Below are positions 22,461 through 28,364 of a stretch of 28,364 nucleotides of DNA, one piece after another (positions within the stretch are counted from its first letter, which is position 1; each line of letters begins with the position of its first letter). The stretch lies in the IMG/VR virus record IMGVR_UViG_3300025127_000194, positions 1-28,364 of that record; one strand, 5' to 3'. This DNA comes from a virus. Both the position numbers and the translations under genes were made by a program. The notes beneath the pieces are model-generated. The model ran no database searches. It was given only the letters and a program-made list of their open reading frames with translations, and was not told the DNA's origin.

Positions 22461-22684
22461 GAATGAGTTACGTTATCTTGTTTACAGGTACGCCGCTCAT
22501 GGATGGTAAATACACTCATATTGAAGCTGCTTATGGTGCTAAAGAAAGGTTTGTCAGAAGGTTTCCGAAGCTACGGTTTGACATAGCGCAGGTAAGTGAC
22601 AAATTCGATCTTAGTGATGACATCTTCTGGGCAAATTATAAAGCGCGTCTCGAACAGGTGTACGATGAGGATGATGAAGATTGA
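22457..22684 (+). CDS. Small early protein of unknown function, 75 aa
   Basis: GTG start in a GTGA overlap with the previous gene; an ATG two codons later is an alternative. MSYVILFTGTPLMDGKYTHI then AYGAKERFVRRFPKLRFDIA gives a strand-helix-strand-like pattern, and the C-terminus is very acidic (YDEDDED). Not recognised. The next gene begins in a TTGA overlap. Confidence 0.65.
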   Translation: MRMSYVILFTGTPLMDGKYTHIEAAYGAKERFVRRFPKLRFDIAQVSDKFDLSDDIFWANYKARLEQVYDEDDED

Positions 22685-23352
22685 ACGTAGCGCCTTGGTC
22701 ATTCAGTAAGATTAAGGCATTTCAACAGTGTCCTAAGCAGTTCTACCATGAAAAGGTGCTTAACCAGTATCCGTTCAAAGAGACTGAGGCAACACTGTAC
22801 GGAACAGCTTTTCACGAAGCTGCGGAAACATACATCCGTGACGGTGGGGAGCTTGACCCAAGGTTTTCGTACGCTAAGAAAACTTTGGATGCGCTGAACG
22901 CCAAGAAAGGTGAGAAGCTGTGCGAAATAAAAATGGGACTGACCGAAGACTTAGAAGCGTGTAGTTTCTTTGCTAAGAATGTTTGGTTCCGTGGGATAGC
23001 TGACTTGTTAATCTTAAATCGTGATGACAAGTTAGCGTGGGTGATTGACTACAAGACCGGCAAGTCGGCAAGATATGCTGACAAGGGACAGCTGGAGCTT
23101 ATGGCTTTGGCTACCTTCAAGCACTATCCCGAAGTGGAGACCGTTCGGGCTGGGCTATTGTTTGTAGTGAGCAATGATCTAATAAAGGATCGTTACACCA
23201 CAGAAGATGAAAAGGAACTGTGGGCAAAGTGGATGGGAAACTACGCAGGTATGAGGGCTGCATTCGATAACGATGTGTGGAACCCAAATCCTAGTGGGCT
23301 ATGCAAAGCATGGTGTCCTGTTCTTGAGTGTCCACACAACGGAAGAAACTGA
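22681..23352 (+). CDS. Cas4/RecB-like PD-(D/E)xK nuclease with Fe-S cysteines
   Basis: 223 aa, TTG start sharing TTGA with the upstream stop. N-terminal WSFSKIKAFQQCPKQFYHEK carries C17. Catalytic residues are visible as H45 in GTAFHE, D108 in RGIADLL, D123-Y-K125 in VIDYKTG and Q137. The C-terminus has C208, C212 and C217 in GLCKAWCPVLECPH. One N-terminal plus three C-terminal cysteines is the 4Fe-4S arrangement of Cas4 and AddB-type nucleases. The protein probably resects DNA ends, 5'-to-3' or both, for recombination-dependent replication. No CRISPR genes are nearby, so it is not part of a CRISPR system here. Confidence 0.88.
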   Translation: MNVAPWSFSKIKAFQQCPKQFYHEKVLNQYPFKETEATLYGTAFHEAAETYIRDGGELDPRFSYAKKTLDALNAKKGEKLCEIKMGLTEDLEACSFFAKNVWFRGIADLLILNRDDKLAWVIDYKTGKSARYADKGQLELMALATFKHYPEVETVRAGLLFVVSNDLIKDRYTTEDEKELWAKWMGNYAGMRAAFDNDVWNPNPSGLCKAWCPVLECPHNGRN

Positions 23353-23654
23353 TGCCATACAAGAACAAAGCAGACCGCAAGAAACAGAAAAATCCTCCTG
23401 TGGGTAGTAAGGCGCATGAGGCACGTATGGAAAGACAACGTGCACGTCGAGCTATGGACAGAACGAGCCGCGATGCCAACAACGATGGTCGGGCAGATAA
23501 ACGTGAAGGCAAAGACGTAAGTCACAATAAGCTGTTAAGCCGTGGTGGTTCAAACAAAGACGGCGTGCGTGTAGAAAGTAAAAGCGCCAACCGTAGTCGT
23601 AATGGTAAGAAGCCTTTGAAGAAAGCATCTGCCAGACCACGGCGTAGGCAGTGA
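23352..23654 (+). CDS. Small basic HNH-like protein
   Basis: 100 aa from ATG 23352, overlapping the nuclease stop (TGATG). It is very rich in Arg and Lys. The core KDVSHNKLLSRGGSNKDGVR followed by VESKSANRSRNGKKP has the D(V)xH...GG...N...NRSR spacing of an HNH endonuclease. The first half is a basic helix (MERQRARRAMDRTSRDA). I recall such proteins as a conserved phage family. It could be a nicking endonuclease or a DNA-binding relative; the full catalytic set is not certain. Confidence 0.7.
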   Translation: MPYKNKADRKKQKNPPVGSKAHEARMERQRARRAMDRTSRDANNDGRADKREGKDVSHNKLLSRGGSNKDGVRVESKSANRSRNGKKPLKKASARPRRRQ

Positions 23655-23740
23655 GCGAGGAAGTCAAAGGTATTTTAGCTGGAGTTAGTGTCGCTGCTGG
23701 TATATATCTCGTAGCGTTTGTTTTGTATTTATTGGCTTAG
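23651..23740 (+). CDS. 29-aa single-pass membrane peptide
   Basis: A GTG in a GTGA overlap with the HNH-like gene opens 29 codons ending in TAG. Six polar residues (MSEEVK) are followed by about 22 hydrophobic ones (GILAGVSVAAGIYLVAFVLY then LLA), a clear transmembrane helix with an acidic N-terminus. Coupled start and composition favour a real gene, though short. It could modulate host membrane functions, superinfection or lysis timing. No family known to me. Confidence 0.55.
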   Translation: MSEEVKGILAGVSVAAGIYLVAFVLYLLA

Positions 23741-23774
23741 GTCAGGGGGTCTCCTTTCTCCCAGTTAGCACGTT

Positions 23775-23913
23775 CCCGTCCGTGTGACCGAAGACGGGAC
23801 TTATTCATAGTGGGGGGCATATGGGGTCGGGTGAGTGATGGCATCCGACTGCTCCCAAGGCGTTATCCTTAAGCCTTGCTAAAGAAAGGGTGAAATGAAG
23901 TGCGCTCCCCCAC
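23775..23913 (+). ncRNA. Candidate structured RNA / leader element with three-way junction
   Basis: Lies in the 327-base stretch 23741-24067 that has no firm gene. Pairings I can trace are: hairpin CCCGTC/GACGGG (23775-23780 with 23793-23798); outer helix 23810-23817 with 23906-23913 (8 bp, one G-U); inside it, a 9-bp hairpin 23825-23833 with 23842-23850 and an 8-nt loop; and a 6-bp hairpin 23856-23861 with 23873-23878. The outer helix thus closes two hairpins. The single-stranded part of the junction holds AAAGAAAGGG and an ATG (23895), so folding could gate translation. No known RNA family recognised. Confidence 0.45.
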
Positions 23914-23996
23914 GCATCGTTAGTTGTGGCGATGAGTTTGAAGGCGTCAATTTCACCAGCCATCACAACCAGTTTTGGGGTACGGCCCGTCAGTAA
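23895..23996 (+). CDS. Possible 33-codon ORF within the structured leader
   Basis: ATG 23895 with AAAGGG about 6 bases upstream opens 33 codons (MKCAPPRIVSCGDEFEGVNF and then a His- and Trp-containing end) and stops at TAA 23994-23996. That stop overlaps an ATG in the helicase frame (TAATG), the coupling style used throughout this genome. It might be a short gene or a leader that couples to the helicase. No homologue known to me. Confidence 0.35.
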   Translation: MKCAPPRIVSCGDEFEGVNFTSHHNQFWGTARQ

Positions 23997-24067
23997 TGGT
24001 GGGCCTCAACCGGATGCTCGGCGTAGGCAAACCTTACGGCCCTGCCCCACTTTTTATTGGAAGGGAT

Positions 24068-25603
24068 ATGAGAGTCATAGACAACAAAGCCTTACTACTC
24101 AGGCTCCGCAATAACCAACAGGTCACGCAGGTCATACCTAAAAGTAAAGCACTACCTGATAACAAAGTAGTGGTTAATTGGGGTATTGACGAAACTCATG
24201 TGCTCAAAAACCTCGGTATAAACGCACCGTCTCCTATCGAAGGGCGGTACGAATGGACGGGTAAACACCAACCGTTTGCCCACCAAAAAACTACTTCGTC
24301 GTTCCTAACCCTCAACAAACGCGCCTTCTGTTTCAACGAACAGGGCACCGGCAAAACAGCCAGTGCGATCTGGGCAGCAGATTTCTTGATGAACCAAGGG
24401 AAAGTAAACCGTGTGCTGGTTATATGCCCGCTGTCGATCATGGATTCTGCATGGAAAGAAGATCTTTTTACCTTTGCCATGCACCGTACCGTCGATATTG
24501 CTTACGGTTCTGCTAAAAAACGCGCCGAAGTAATCAACAGTAGTGCCGAGTTTGTAATAATTAACTATGACGGAGTGGAGATCGTAGAGGACGATGTAGC
24601 AGCAGGTGGGTTCGATTTAGTAATTGTTGACGAAGCCACACACTACAAGAACTCACAGACGAAGCGGTGGAAGACACTGAACAGATTGCTTGGCCCTGAC
24701 AAATGGCTTTGGATGTTGACAGGTACACCCGCAGCGCAAAGTCCAGTCGATGCTTACGGCCTAGCAAAACTCGTTAACCCGAAAGCTGTACCTCGCTTCT
24801 TTGGGTCGTTTAGAGATATGGTCATGTACAAAGTGACTAACTTTAAGTGGATACCCAAACCCGATGCTACCGAAACCGTCTTCAAAGCACTGCAACCCGC
24901 GATACGGTTTACAAAAGAAGAGTGCCTAGACTTACCTGACATTGTTTACACAAAACGAGAAGTTGAGTTAACCCGGCAACAGAACAAATACTACAAAGAA
25001 CTGAAAGACAAAATGGTTATGCAGGCGGCTGGTGAAGAAATCACTACACATACCGCAGCCGTAAATATGAACAAGCTCCTGCAAATAAGTTCTGGTGCAA
25101 TCTATACAGATAACGGTGAGACTTTAGAGTTTGACATCAAACACCGATACAAAGTGCTGCGTGAAGTCATAGACGAATCAAGTAAAAAAGTTTTGATATT
25201 TGTGCCGTTCAAGCACACGATCAAGTTGCTTGCCGATAAGCTACGCGCAGATAAGATCACCACAGAGGTCATTAGCGGGGCGGTCAAGGCAACAGATCGC
25301 ACGCGCATATTCAAAGACTTTCAAGAGAAGAGTGACCCCAAAGTATTAGTTATACAACCACAGGCGGCAGCGCATGGTGTAACGCTCACCGCTGCTAACA
25401 CGATAGTGTGGTGGGGGCCAACAAGTTCCGTCGAAACCTACGCACAGGCGAATGCTCGTATCCACAGAGCGGGTCAGGATCACAAATGCACAATCGTGCA
25501 GTTACAGGGATCGCACATCGAAAAGCGTGTGTACGCATTGCTAGACAATAAGATCGACACGCACACAAAAATCATAGATTTGTACAAAGAAATACTTGCG
25601 TAA
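24068..25603 (+). CDS. SNF2/DEAD-type helicase
   Basis: 511 aa from ATG 24068, with GGAAGGG just upstream; an in-frame ATG at 23996 would add 24 residues (MVGLNRMLGVGKPYG...) and is coupled to the preceding short ORF. Motifs in order: Walker A EQGTGKT 91-97, Ia VLVICPLSIM about 117-125, II DEAT 188-191, III LTGTP 217-221, V AAAHGVTLTAA about 433-443 and VI QANARIHRAGQ 460-470. The whole is a compact SNF2-family ATPase without added domains, as common in phages. It probably translocates on duplex DNA in replication or repair, between the nuclease and SSB genes. Confidence 0.92.
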   Translation: MRVIDNKALLLRLRNNQQVTQVIPKSKALPDNKVVVNWGIDETHVLKNLGINAPSPIEGRYEWTGKHQPFAHQKTTSSFLTLNKRAFCFNEQGTGKTASAIWAADFLMNQGKVNRVLVICPLSIMDSAWKEDLFTFAMHRTVDIAYGSAKKRAEVINSSAEFVIINYDGVEIVEDDVAAGGFDLVIVDEATHYKNSQTKRWKTLNRLLGPDKWLWMLTGTPAAQSPVDAYGLAKLVNPKAVPRFFGSFRDMVMYKVTNFKWIPKPDATETVFKALQPAIRFTKEECLDLPDIVYTKREVELTRQQNKYYKELKDKMVMQAAGEEITTHTAAVNMNKLLQISSGAIYTDNGETLEFDIKHRYKVLREVIDESSKKVLIFVPFKHTIKLLADKLRADKITTEVISGAVKATDRTRIFKDFQEKSDPKVLVIQPQAAAHGVTLTAANTIVWWGPTSSVETYAQANARIHRAGQDHKCTIVQLQGSHIEKRVYALLDNKIDTHTKIIDLYKEILA

Positions 25604-25661
25604 GCCACAAGCTGCTATTACTATGCAGTCCTCACCATAAAATACCACTATGGGGATGCAA

Positions 25662-26075
25662 ATGGATACGAGCATTGAAGGCAGCACTCTGCCTATAGAT
25701 AAGTTAACTAAGGTTTTCTTCAAGATAAAAGAAAAGCGCGAAACATTGAAAGCAGCTTTTGACTCTGAAGACCGTGAACTGGAAGCGAAACAAACTAAAA
25801 TTAAGGCTGTTCTTTTAGATCACTTGAAGGCCACAGGCCAAAAGAGTGGTAAGACTGAAGCAGGCACGTTTTATCGCTCAGTGAAACAACGGTACTGGAC
25901 AAACGATTGGGAGTCCATGCACAAATTCGTACTAGAAGAACAAGTGCCAGAGTTTTTTGAAAAGCGTCTGCATCAAGGTGCCGTGAAACAGTTTCTTGAA
26001 GACAACCCAGATAAGTTACCCAAAGGACTAAACGTAGATTCGGAGTACGTCCTTACGATGAGGAAGTCTAAATGA
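25662..26075 (+). CDS. Conserved early phage protein, coiled-coil N-terminus
   Basis: 137 aa from the third in-frame ATG (25662), chosen because GGGGA lies 5 bases upstream; 25650 and 25656 are alternatives. A charged helix (FKIKEKRETLKAAFDSEDRE; LEAKQTKIKAVLLDHLKATG) is followed by GTFYRSVKQRYWTNDWESMH and FFEKRLHQGAVKQFLEDNPD. The layout of coiled coil then RYWxxDWE then EKRLxxGxVKxFLE is one I remember from many marine phages, where it is sometimes compared with Gp157- or Gam-like proteins. A recombination accessory role is a guess. Confidence 0.7.
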   Translation: MDTSIEGSTLPIDKLTKVFFKIKEKRETLKAAFDSEDRELEAKQTKIKAVLLDHLKATGQKSGKTEAGTFYRSVKQRYWTNDWESMHKFVLEEQVPEFFEKRLHQGAVKQFLEDNPDKLPKGLNVDSEYVLTMRKSK

Positions 26076-26317
26076 ATACACTGGTGCCAATCGAAGACGT
26101 AGCAAAGCATTTTAGCGTGAGTCTATCCACGGTTCGTAAATGGGCGCGTGATGGAGTCATACCAGAAAATATGTATGTGAAAATAGGACATACCCAGCGG
26201 TTTGACCTAGATCGTGTGGCAGATGCTTTGATGCGGTACAAAGAAAAAAGCTCATCGGAAACCTACGAAGTAGCGTATGTGGAAGGTGGTTTTGGTGATG
26301 TTGATGACGACATCTAA
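26072..26317 (+). CDS. Small helix-turn-helix protein (MerR/excisionase-like)
   Basis: 81 aa, start in an ATGA overlap. VPIEDVAKHFSVSLSTVRKW then ARDGVIPENMY is a clear HTH of the MerR/excisionase type (HTH about residues 7-31) with a wing-like IGHTQRFDLDRVADALMRY. The acidic tail GGFGDVDDDI could contact partners. No integrase is in the window, so an excisionase role is unsupported. It is the only small dedicated DNA-binding protein in the early operon and thus a candidate for binding the dispersed palindrome, though MerR-type HTHs often bind other site types. Confidence 0.8.
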   Translation: MNTLVPIEDVAKHFSVSLSTVRKWARDGVIPENMYVKIGHTQRFDLDRVADALMRYKEKSSSETYEVAYVEGGFGDVDDDI

Positions 26318-26973
26318 TGCACCGGATAAGTATTCAAGGAGGTAAGTTTTCTGGGGCGAAGAGCGGCACTGAAACTACGTTAGATGTAGTTATTGTAAAT
26401 GCAGGGCCAGTATCACGTTCTTATTATGCGGGAGAGTTTGACCCGCAGCTTACAAAATCTCCTACATGTTGGTCGGTAGATACACAAAGACCAGCGGCAG
26501 AAGTGCCAGAGGATCAGAAACAAAGTTCGAGATGCATGGATTGTCCTCACAATATCCGTGGTTCTGGAGCGAAGGGGGGTAGAGCCTGCCGATTCTACCA
26601 GCGGCTAGCAGTCGTTGAAGAGTCAGACTTTGATACGGTGTATCAGTTACAGGTTCCCGCCAGCAGTATATTTGGTAAAGAGGCAAGTAAGAGTTGTATG
26701 CCCTTGCAAGCCTACGCCAAATTTTTGAGTGGGCATGGCACACCGTCTATGGCGGTTGTCACCAGAATTAGTTTTGACGAAAACAGCAGTGTGCCAAAAC
26801 TTTTTTTCTACCCACGAAGAGCGTTAGAAGAAGAGGAACTAGAAACGATTAGATTGCTAGTAGATCAAGACGATGTACTAGAGGCGATTACAACCAGTTT
26901 TGTGGTTGAGTCACTGTTCAATGTAGCGGAAGGGTTCAATATAAATAGCCAATCAGGAGACCAAAATGGCTGA
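26317..26973 (+). CDS. Cys-containing phage protein preceding the SSB gene
   Basis: 218 aa, ATG overlapping the previous TAA. A possible zinc site is formed by C51, C73, C76 and C91 in SPTCWSVDTQRPAAE, SSRCMDCPHNIRGSGAKGGR and ACRFYQ. Later segments (VYQLQVPASSIFGKEASKSC; MPLQAYAKFLSGHGTPSMAV; EAITTSFV) look like a beta-rich domain. I recall a conserved, unnamed phage protein with CxxCPxNxxGSG next to ssDNA-binding proteins. It overlaps the SSB gene by 8 nt, so a shared role in ssDNA handling is plausible. Confidence 0.7.
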   Translation: MHRISIQGGKFSGAKSGTETTLDVVIVNAGPVSRSYYAGEFDPQLTKSPTCWSVDTQRPAAEVPEDQKQSSRCMDCPHNIRGSGAKGGRACRFYQRLAVVEESDFDTVYQLQVPASSIFGKEASKSCMPLQAYAKFLSGHGTPSMAVVTRISFDENSSVPKLFFYPRRALEEEELETIRLLVDQDDVLEAITTSFVVESLFNVAEGFNINSQSGDQNG

Positions 26974-27706
26974 AGATTTTATGCACTACCAAATGACTAA
27001 TGTGGAGGCGTTATATCCAAAACTTGATACTACATACAAGTTTGATAATCGCGCTAACGGAGGTAGAGGTGGTTCTGTCAAGTGCGATGCACTGGATGAC
27101 GGTGCCGAATACTCTATGTCGTTTTTAATGGCTGAAGCAGAAGCTAAAGAACTGTACAAAGCGATGAAGAACGCTTACAAGCAAAAGAAAGAGGACAGTT
27201 GGCCCGACAAGTTCCCACTCCCATTTAAGAAACAGGAGGACGGTAGGTTCTTAGGTAAAGCCAAGTTGAAAGGGGCATACGGCACCGATAAAACAACACC
27301 CCCTCTGCAAGTGGACGCAAAGAATAACAAGTTACCAGCAGACTTTCAGTTGACCTCTGGTAGCATCGTGAATCTTGCGTTTACCTTTGTCCCTTACAGC
27401 GTACAGGGCACCGGCGTTAGCCTACGTCTTAACGGCGTACAGGTTATTGATCTCAAGCCAATGCAGTCCCGTTCACCCTTTGGTGTTGTGGACGGTGGGT
27501 TTGTGGCCCAGCCGGATAACCCGTTCAGTGATACCACAAAAAGCACCGATGTCGAGTTGGAAGATGACGACTCAGATGACATCTTTAATTCTGTTGAGGA
27601 AGAAGCCCCAGCACCGAAAGAGCCTAAAAAGGTTGTCAAGAAGTCTGCCCCTGCACCCACAGACGATGATGACGTTTCCGCTCTGATTGAGGAGTGGGAC
27701 GACTAA
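26966..27706 (+). CDS. Phage single-stranded DNA-binding protein with acidic tail
   Basis: 246 aa, AGGAG upstream of the ATG. The N-terminal ~180 residues form a likely OB-fold (YQMTNVEALYPKLDTTYKFD, LKGAYGTDKTTPPLQVDAKN, SGSIVNLAFTFVPYSVQGTG and VSLRLNGVQVIDL), the pattern of T7 gp2.5/DUF2815-like phage SSBs. A flexible, Pro/Lys-containing stretch is followed by a strongly acidic tail, DDDDVSALIEEWDD, with an aromatic residue near the end as in gp2.5 and bacterial SSB. The tail would recruit polymerase and helicase partners. It lies between the helicase and primase genes. Confidence 0.82.
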   Translation: MAEDFMHYQMTNVEALYPKLDTTYKFDNRANGGRGGSVKCDALDDGAEYSMSFLMAEAEAKELYKAMKNAYKQKKEDSWPDKFPLPFKKQEDGRFLGKAKLKGAYGTDKTTPPLQVDAKNNKLPADFQLTSGSIVNLAFTFVPYSVQGTGVSLRLNGVQVIDLKPMQSRSPFGVVDGGFVAQPDNPFSDTTKSTDVELEDDDSDDIFNSVEEEAPAPKEPKKVVKKSAPAPTDDDDVSALIEEWDD

Positions 27707-27720
27707 CTTAACGGGATACC

Positions 27721-27772
27721 CACTGCGGCTAGGTAACACCGAAAAGGGTGTGGCGACACCCCTGCCGCAGTG
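27721..27772 (+). promoter_or_regulatory. Two-state hairpin after the SSB gene
   Basis: CACTGCGGC (27721-27729) pairs perfectly with GCCGCAGTG (27764-27772). Inside, GGGTGT (27746-27751) can pair with ACACCC (27756-27761) around GGCG, or its last five bases can pair with ACACC (27736-27740) around GAAAAG. The two inner pairings exclude each other. No U-run follows. It lies 8 bases before palindrome site 8 and could be a pause, processing or attenuation element between SSB and primase. Confidence 0.55.
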
Positions 27773-27780
27773 TCTCTTGA

Positions 27781-27798
27781 TGTCTAACACGTTAGACA
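27781..27798. promoter_or_regulatory. Dispersed palindromic operator candidate, site 8
   Basis: TGTCTAACACGTTAGACA with flanking A and T, perfect arms, 24 bases before the primase ATG. Its own ATG (27780) opens a 40-codon frame that overlaps the primase in another frame, without a ribosome site. Confidence 0.8.
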
Positions 27799-27822
27799 TT
27801 TTGGAATTTTACGGGTGCAATT

Positions 27823-28364
27823 ATGGATACAAGAATTTTCTTGCGGAAGATTCTGCCCAGCCAAGGAGTATACGTTCTCTGGTGCAACAACACAGAACTT
27901 AAAAGACACACACGAACACTGTCATTTGAGGATATAGATGAGTTAGCAGCGCAGGCAACGGGATACGACGATAACGGTTGGGACGCTTATTTCGCGTTGA
28001 GTGCTTTCAAGGAAGAAGGCACTCGTAAGGCAACAGATGCTTCACATATCAAAGCTCTGTTCCTTGACATTGATGTGGGGGAGGACAAACCACACACTAG
28101 CAAGCAACACGCACTGCAAGAGCTAAAGCGTTTTTGTAGCGTGTTAGACCTACCTAAACCGATGCTTTTGGACTCAGGTGGTGGGATACACACCTACTGG
28201 GCATTTACGGAAGACGTAAACATAGCGGACTGGAAGCCGGTAGCTGAGAAGTTCAAGGCTTTATGCGCCGAACACAAGTTTCTCATAGATACAGCAGTGC
28301 CTGCGGATGCAGCTAGAGTGCTACGCATATTAGGTACGCACAATTACAAGTTCGATACCCCCGT
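27823..28364 (+). CDS. Archaeo-eukaryotic-type primase (PrimPol), truncated at window edge
   Basis: 180 codons are present and open at the right edge. ATG 27823 has only a weak ribosome site (GGGTGCA). Motif I is LFLDIDVGED near residue 85-92 (DxD), motif II is SGGGIHTYWAF near 130-139 (SxH), and motif III is DTAVPADAARVLRILGTHN near 155-173 (the metal-binding Asp and the conserved R-x-LR-x-x-GTxN). These are the AEP primase hallmarks. Such phage enzymes often continue into a helicase domain, which would be outside the window. It primes the phage polymerase. An operator candidate and a two-state hairpin precede it. Confidence 0.85.
   Translation, partial: MDTRIFLRKILPSQGVYVLWCNNTELKRHTRTLSFEDIDELAAQATGYDDNGWDAYFALSAFKEEGTRKATDASHIKALFLDIDVGEDKPHTSKQHALQELKRFCSVLDLPKPMLLDSGGGIHTYWAFTEDVNIADWKPVAEKFKALCAEHKFLIDTAVPADAARVLRILGTHNYKFDTP

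Noticed and set aside
23741-24067. tRNA or tmRNA gene in the gap before the helicase
   Set aside because: No T-arm GGTTCRANNCC-like sequence and no cloverleaf could be drawn.
23926-24114. Plus-strand frame of 62 codons overlapping the helicase start
   Set aside because: It overlaps the much better supported helicase N-terminus in another frame and has no coding character; I kept only the 33-codon frame at 23895 as a weak candidate.
12209-27798. Palindromes as att sites, insertion-sequence ends or a CRISPR array
   Set aside because: Too many copies, irregular spacing of hundreds to thousands of bases, no target duplications, no transposase or integrase, no Cas genes.
28139-28150. Ninth palindrome copy in the primase gene (GTGTTAGACC)
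   Set aside because: Only one arm is present; the left arm does not match, so it is treated as chance.

Overview
The window is a fragment of a tailed double-stranded DNA bacteriophage genome. A complete head and packaging set (terminase small and large subunits, portal, scaffold-like protein, Mu gpT-like major capsid protein) sits beside a phage replication set (family A DNA polymerase, SNF2 helicase, VRR-NUC and Cas4-like nucleases, acidic-tailed ssDNA-binding protein, archaeo-eukaryotic-type primase). Many of the small proteins resemble ones I remember from marine virome phages, but no search was run and the host cannot be read from the sequence. No tRNA, rRNA, CRISPR array, insertion sequence, integrase, lysis gene or RNA polymerase was seen.

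Layout. Positions 1-12033 form one leftward late operon. From its promoter end it reads: terminase small subunit, terminase large subunit, portal, a 64-aa protein, a GroES-like co-chaperonin, scaffold, a 149-aa protein, a structural protein, the major capsid protein, a rho-independent terminator, two more structural proteins, and then a run of small, very basic proteins up to a truncated gene at the left edge. Genes are joined by ATGA or TAATG overlaps. Positions 12034-13604 are a control region between the divergent halves. It holds G-tracts, one isolated gene with its own terminator, direct repeats, a symmetrical cluster of TGTTCC motifs around an AT-rich centre (a candidate replication origin) and a near-consensus rightward promoter. 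Positions 13605-28364 are the rightward early operon. It starts with small proteins and a three-gene DUF3150-like / MoxR AAA+ ATPase / metallopeptidase-VWA module, continues with the replication and nuclease genes, and ends in a primase cut by the right edge.

The most striking unlisted signal is a dispersed palindrome, TGTCTAAC-NN-GTTAGACA. I found seven close copies and one degraded copy, all in the control region and early half and none in the 12-kb late operon. It lies at or just before gene starts, and because its flanking base is often A it spells an ATG followed by codons for Ser-Asn-(Thr/Val)-Leu-Asp. It looks like the operator set of one phage regulator; the small HTH protein at 26072-26317 is a candidate partner. 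Other points of note are the origin-like inverted repeat at 13098-13420, a three-way-junction RNA candidate at 23810-23913 that encloses a ribosome binding site, and a Leu at the Escherichia coli Pol I 762-equivalent position of the polymerase.

How the genes work together. The early genes would supply a phage replisome (primase, polymerase, helicase, SSB) with nucleases for recombination and end processing. The MoxR/VWA module probably remodels a protein or inserts a metal, with an unknown target. The late operon builds and fills the capsid, helped by a phage co-chaperonin that would pair with host GroEL.
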